From: Burkholderia lata
GTDB lineage: Bacteria; Pseudomonadota; Gammaproteobacteria; Burkholderiales; Burkholderiaceae
DNA length: 64,000 nt
Direction: 5' to 3'
Assembly: GCF_000012945.1 (NCBI RefSeq)
Contig: NC_007511.1
Location: forward strand, 1,984,001 to 2,048,000
Shown here: positions 60,477 to 64,000 of the stretch, in pieces
Layout: each line of letters starts with the position of its first letter
Position numbering within the stretch: the stretch's first letter is position 1
The notes under the pieces: model-generated
Told to the model about the DNA's origin: nothing
Database searches by the model: none
What the model saw: only the letters and a program-made list of their open reading frames with translations
Program-made: the position numbers and the translations under genes

Positions 60477-60869
60477 TCAGAGGGAAGCGCGCGGCGTGGT
60501 CGCGTAGTGCCGCTCGTAGATCGACTGGCAATGCGTGCAGCGTTCGGCGGCCGGGCGTGCCAGCAGGCGCTCGTAGCCGACCGAACCGTCGCAGTCGATG
60601 CACTCGCCGTAGCTGCCGTCGCGCATCCGCTGCTGGGCGCGGCCGATCGCGCGCAGCTCGGTCAGTTTCATGCCGATCAACGCATGATCGACGTCGACGA
60701 ACAGGTCCGCATTGGCCTCGTCGCCCTCGTCCGGCGCCGCGCCGGCAAGGTCTGCGTAGGATTCCGACGCGCGCTGGTCTTCGGTGGTGCGAATCTCCGC
60801 ACGCAACGTCTGCTCGCTCTCGTTCAGCCGCTGTTTCAGCGTCTGCCGTTGTTGTTGGTCGAGCGCCAT
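60477..60869 (-). CDS. DksA/TraR family C4-type zinc-finger protein
   Basis: 130 residues from ATG 60869, with CAGGAGAG eight bases upstream. The first half is a coiled-coil-like helix (LDQQQRQTLKQRLNESEQTL). The C-terminal C4 zinc finger is CIDC then CTHC with the typical GYERLLARPAAERC spacing. DksA-type proteins enter the RNA polymerase secondary channel to tune transcription. It lacks the paired Asp tip of DksA at the expected DxxDxA, so it is closer to the TraR/YbiI-like group. Confidence 0.9.
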   Translation of the reverse strand: MALDQQQRQTLKQRLNESEQTLRAEIRTTEDQRASESYADLAGAAPDEGDEANADLFVDVDHALIGMKLTELRAIGRAQQRMRDGSYGECIDCDGSVGYERLLARPAAERCTHCQSIYERHYATTPRASL

Positions 60870-61177
60870 GGCCGTCTCTCCTGTTCCGGGTTCCGCGCGG
60901 AGCATTGCGGCGCGCGGTGTCGCGCCGGTGCGCGGCGGGCAGGCGTCACCCCCTGCCACCGTGTCCGGATGTGCGCCCGAGACACGAAGTGCCGGACGCA
61001 TTCGACGCAGGATAAACCCAATGAACTCGCGTGTGTTGACCGGAATCAGCGTGGCGCTCGGTACGTGCAGAAGTATGCGGAATTGGGGACGGACGTGAAA
61101 TCGCGACGTCGTCGAACGGGGATGTCGCAAGCACCGCGGGATCGCTCGATCCGTGCGCAACGGTGCGTCATCGCGCG
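60870..61177. other. Gene-free interval between the zinc-finger and glycosyltransferase genes
   Basis: 308 bp. It should hold the promoter of the zinc-finger gene near 60890-60990. No gene, terminator with a T-run or clear operator is seen. Confidence 0.45.
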
Positions 61178-62362
61178 TCACGCATCGGCACGGACGATGT
61201 CGAGCAACGTACGCGCCGAGCGCTGCCAGCTATACCGCTGCGCGTGCTCGCGGCCCAGCGTGCGCAGCCGTGCCCGCAGTTCGGGATCGTCCATGACGCG
61301 GGCGATCGCCGCGGCGATATCCGGCGGCGAATACGCATCGCAGAACAGCGCTGCACCGCCGCAGACTTCCGGAAGCGCGCCTTCGTGCGACACGATGACC
61401 GGGCAGCCACACCGCATCGCCTCGAGCGGCGGCAGCCCGAATCCTTCGTATAGCGACGGAAACACGAAGCAGCCCGCATGCTCGTACAGCGCCTTCAGCT
61501 CGCCGTCGGTCACGTAACCGGCCCATGTGACATACGGGTCGTCTTCGCGCAGGCCCGCCGCCCGTGCGCCGAAAACCTTCGCATTGGCGCCCCCCGCGAT
61601 CACGAAGCGCAACGTCGGGTGCGACTCGCGCATCAGCGCTACCGCAGCCAGTGCGCGCACGAGATTCTTGCCGGGCGCGAGCGACCCGACGAACAACACG
61701 TAGCGGTCCGTCTCGAGATTCAGGCGCGACAGCACGCCGGGATCGGCATCGATGCGGTCGATATGATCGACCGCACCCGGCACGACCGACAGGCGTGCAG
61801 GCGGAACGCCAAGCCGCGCGGCCAGCCGCGCCCGCGAAAAATGCGAAACCGTCACGATATGGCGCGCACGTCGCTTCATGATCGAGAACGCGAAGCGGTA
61901 CCAGAGGCGAAACGCCATCGAATAGCCGTCCGGCAGATCGAAAATCGCCGCGTCGTGAATCACCAGCAGTTGATCGCGCTTGACCAGCGGGCCAATGTTG
62001 CAAAGGCTCAGCAAGGTCCGGCCGCGCGTCGTGCGCGGCAGCGTCCATTGTTCCCACAGCGTGCCGTGACGGCGCCCGGACGTCAGCGACCGCGCGCCGG
62101 CCGGCATGGCTGCCGGATCGTGATCGGACGGCACGACGAGCGACAGGGCATCGTCGGCGCTGGCGATCCGTGCAAGCTCGGCCGTCAGTTCGTATGCCAC
62201 GCGCTGAACACCCGTCATGCGCTGCGCGGTGAATTTCCCGTTGATTGCGAGCCGGCACGGCTGCGCGGCAGACGCGGCCGTGCCGGCGCCCCGCTCCGCG
62301 CGCGCTTCCTGCAGTACCGGTGCGCTTCGCTCTCGAATCGACGTTGACATGATCGTGACCAT
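61178..62362 (-). CDS. Glycosyltransferase family 1 (GT4-like)
   Basis: 394 residues from ATG 62362; a second in-frame ATG four codons on (62350) is an alternative. The N-terminal acceptor domain starts with LAINGKFTAQRMTGVQRVAYEL. The C-terminal GT-B half has LFVGSLAPGKNLVRALAA and the donor-binding CFVFPSLYEGFGLPPLEAMRCG and SHEGALPEVCGGAALFCD. It adds a sugar from a nucleotide donor in exopolysaccharide or O-antigen assembly. It lies behind the initiating glycosyltransferase and is likely the next enzyme of the same cluster. Confidence 0.9.
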   Translation of the reverse strand: MVTIMSTSIRERSAPVLQEARAERGAGTAASAAQPCRLAINGKFTAQRMTGVQRVAYELTAELARIASADDALSLVVPSDHDPAAMPAGARSLTSGRRHGTLWEQWTLPRTTRGRTLLSLCNIGPLVKRDQLLVIHDAAIFDLPDGYSMAFRLWYRFAFSIMKRRARHIVTVSHFSRARLAARLGVPPARLSVVPGAVDHIDRIDADPGVLSRLNLETDRYVLFVGSLAPGKNLVRALAAVALMRESHPTLRFVIAGGANAKVFGARAAGLREDDPYVTWAGYVTDGELKALYEHAGCFVFPSLYEGFGLPPLEAMRCGCPVIVSHEGALPEVCGGAALFCDAYSPPDIAAAIARVMDDPELRARLRTLGREHAQRYSWQRSARTLLDIVRADA

Positions 62363-62503
62363 TCCGATGGCTGCGGCGCGCCTTCGCGCCGCCGGACACC
62401 CCGTCATGCGGGATGCTGCTGTGCCGTCAGTGTGTCCGTCATCCGCACTCCGGTCGGTACGTTCGATCGCACAACGCGCCGCTTTCCGTATGATTCGTCA
62501 TCC

Positions 62504-63919
62504 TTAGAATGCATTGCGCCCGATGAATCCCCGCACGACCGTCAACAGGATGATTTTTATGTCGAACCAGAAGCTCCAGTTCTGCATGTAGAACAGATCG
62601 AACTTCACACGCGCTTCCATCGCCTCGACCTTGCGCGTCTCGCCGCGATAGCCGTTCACCTGTGCCCATCCGGTGATGCCGGGCCGCACGCGGTAGCGGT
62701 ACATGTAGCAATCGATCAGTTGCCGGTACAAGTCGTCGTGTTCGATCGCATGGGGGCGCGGGCCGACGACCGACATCTGCCCGAACAACACGTTGAAGAA
62801 CTGCGGCAGTTCGTCGAGCGACGTGCGCCGCAGGAACGCGCCGACGCGCGTGATGCGCGAATCGTTGCGCGACGCCTGCCGCACGACACCTGGTTGGTCG
62901 CGATGCACGCGCATCGTCCGGAACTTCAGGATGTCGAACTCCCGGCCGTCGACGCCCTTGCGGCGCTGCCTGAACAGCACGGGCCCGGGCGACGACAGCT
63001 TGACCGCGATCGCCAGCATCGACAGCAGCGGCAGCAACGGAATCAGCACGCCGAATGCGAACAGCCGGTCGAACGCGAACTTCGCCCACAGCTCCGGCGC
63101 CGAGCGCGGCGTGGTCGCAAGGTTGATGGCCGGCATGCCGAGCACGTCGGTCGCCGAGCGATCGACCACCGCCATCTGCCGCACGTCGGGCAGCAGCCGC
63201 AGCTCCACGAACTCGTCGCGCAACTCGCGGACGATGCGCTGGATCCGCCATTCGTGCGACATCGGCAGCGTGAGCCAGACCTCGTCGATCTCGCCGCCGC
63301 GAATCAGGTCGCGCAACGCGTCCCAGTCGTCGATCACCGGCACGCCGCCGATCCCGCCGGTGGCGGCCGGTGCGTCGTCATCGAATACGCACGCCGCCAC
63401 GAAAGGCCCCTGCGGCGCAAGCTGCATCCGCTCGACCGCGACACGCCCGTACGCCGTGGCACCGACCACCGCGACGCGGCGCTGCCGCGCGCGCGGATCG
63501 TCACGCGTCAGCGCGAGCGCCAGCAGCGCGGCACGGCCGAGCAGCAACGCGGCGTCGCCGGCCAGCACCGTGCGCACGATCCAGCGTGTCGTGACCGTGC
63601 CGCCGCGGTTCATGATCCACATCGCGGCGGCCATCGTCAGCACGCTTGCGCAGACGAGCGCCACCACCGTTTGCGTCAGCACGTGCGTGCCGCCTTGCGG
63701 CGCGACGCTGCCACGCACGGTGCGCAGGTAGCGCGGCAGCAAGGCCACGGTCAGCACGCACAGCAGCGCGATCGCGCCGCGCTGCGCGTCGGACAGCTCG
63801 CGCCACGCGAGGCCCGACGCCGCCTGCGCCGCGAGCGCGCCTGCCAGCACGAGCACGACGTCGGTAACTGCGATCACAGAACGCCGCAACGCATTCGCTC
63901 CACCGGACCTCGACTGCAT
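62504..63919 (-). CDS. Undecaprenyl-phosphate glucose (hexose) phosphotransferase, WcaJ/CpsE family
   Basis: 471 residues from ATG 63919; a GTG at 63925 is an alternative. The N-terminal half has several helices and a CoA-binding-like region with VAVVGATAYGRVAVERM. The C-terminal catalytic domain has KLSSPGPVLFRQRRKGVDGR, ILKFRTMRVHR, RRTSLDELPQFFNVLFGQMS, VVGPRPHA and VRPGITGWAQVNGYRGET. It moves hexose-1-phosphate, usually glucose, onto undecaprenyl phosphate to start an exopolysaccharide repeat. It is similar in role to BceB of cepacian synthesis, but neighbours needed to confirm that are outside the window. Confidence 0.94.
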   Translation of the reverse strand: MQSRSGGANALRRSVIAVTDVVLVLAGALAAQAASGLAWRELSDAQRGAIALLCVLTVALLPRYLRTVRGSVAPQGGTHVLTQTVVALVCASVLTMAAAMWIMNRGGTVTTRWIVRTVLAGDAALLLGRAALLALALTRDDPRARQRRVAVVGATAYGRVAVERMQLAPQGPFVAACVFDDDAPAATGGIGGVPVIDDWDALRDLIRGGEIDEVWLTLPMSHEWRIQRIVRELRDEFVELRLLPDVRQMAVVDRSATDVLGMPAINLATTPRSAPELWAKFAFDRLFAFGVLIPLLPLLSMLAIAVKLSSPGPVLFRQRRKGVDGREFDILKFRTMRVHRDQPGVVRQASRNDSRITRVGAFLRRTSLDELPQFFNVLFGQMSVVGPRPHAIEHDDLYRQLIDCYMYRYRVRPGITGWAQVNGYRGETRKVEAMEARVKFDLFYMQNWSFWFDIKIILLTVVRGFIGRNAF

Positions 63920-64000
63920 CGTCACGCACCATGTGCCGGGAACCCGCGATGCGCGTCCGGCATGCGGGTCCGAACCGGCGCCGGCCGCGACGTCCCGCGT

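Noticed and set aside
1..64000. tRNA, rRNA, CRISPR arrays, intact insertion sequences or prophage genes
   Set aside because: None was seen on reading both strands. No transposase or integrase motif, no regularly spaced repeats and no cloverleaf with CCA-adjacent structure were recognised. A tRNAscan or ISfinder search would be decisive.

Overview
The window is high-GC DNA (roughly two thirds G+C by eye) with the codon use, porins and operon layouts of a Burkholderia species, most likely of the Burkholderia cepacia complex. The evidence is the two OmpC-type porins with typical signal peptides, the order of the hpa operon, and the style of the gluconate dehydrogenase and exopolysaccharide genes. 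The catabolic, efflux and uptake content and the extra copy of a septal-type penicillin-binding protein suggest a secondary chromosome. This is inference. No rRNA, tRNA, CRISPR array or intact insertion sequence was found.

Layout. 0-2.8 kb: end of a drug-export ABC ATPase, its ABC-2 permease and an OprM-type outer-membrane lipoprotein. 2.9-7.2 kb: porin, squalene/phytoene synthase, periplasmic glycerophosphodiester phosphodiesterase. 7.3-20.4 kb: a sulfur neighbourhood with a four-domain rhodanese protein, cysteine dioxygenase and LysR regulator, then an SfnB-like acyl-CoA dehydrogenase divergent from a seven-gene operon (flavin monooxygenase, class II aldolase, sulfonate/nitrate/taurine-type ABC transporter, membrane cytochrome c, second binding protein), followed by a MOSC protein. 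20.5-33.6 kb: TctDE-like two-component system, Bcr/CflA exporter with divergent MocR regulator, ferric-type ABC transporter with a trailing porin, quinone-oxidoreductase-like gene with divergent AraC regulator.

33.6-36.4 kb is an A+T-richer islet. It holds a DUF6402-like protein gene overlapping by ATGA with a two-helix membrane protein gene, which looks like an effector/immunity-style pair. Next to it lies an excisionase-type antitoxin gene killed by an amber codon, with no toxin gene beside it. 36.4-42.9 kb: the homoprotocatechuate meta-cleavage operon hpaG1-G2-E-D-F-H-I with divergent hpaR. 43-51 kb: an extended SDR, a small orphan gene in A+T-rich DNA, a PBP3-like transpeptidase, an orphan AraF-like binding protein with an SDR, and a CPA2 cation/proton antiporter. 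51.5-55.8 kb: three-subunit membrane gluconate (or related polyol) dehydrogenase under a promoter whose spacer contains a perfect LacI/PtxS-like operator. 56-64 kb: KptA RNA 2'-phosphotransferase, DUF3995 protein, alanine dehydrogenase, PolX, DksA/TraR zinc-finger protein, and two exopolysaccharide genes running off the right edge.

The most interesting items are the islet at 33.6-36.4 kb, the cytochrome-containing sulfonate-type operon at 12.3-19.5 kb, and the gad promoter/operator at 55.8 kb. Family names and motif assignments are from memory of the families; no database search was possible.
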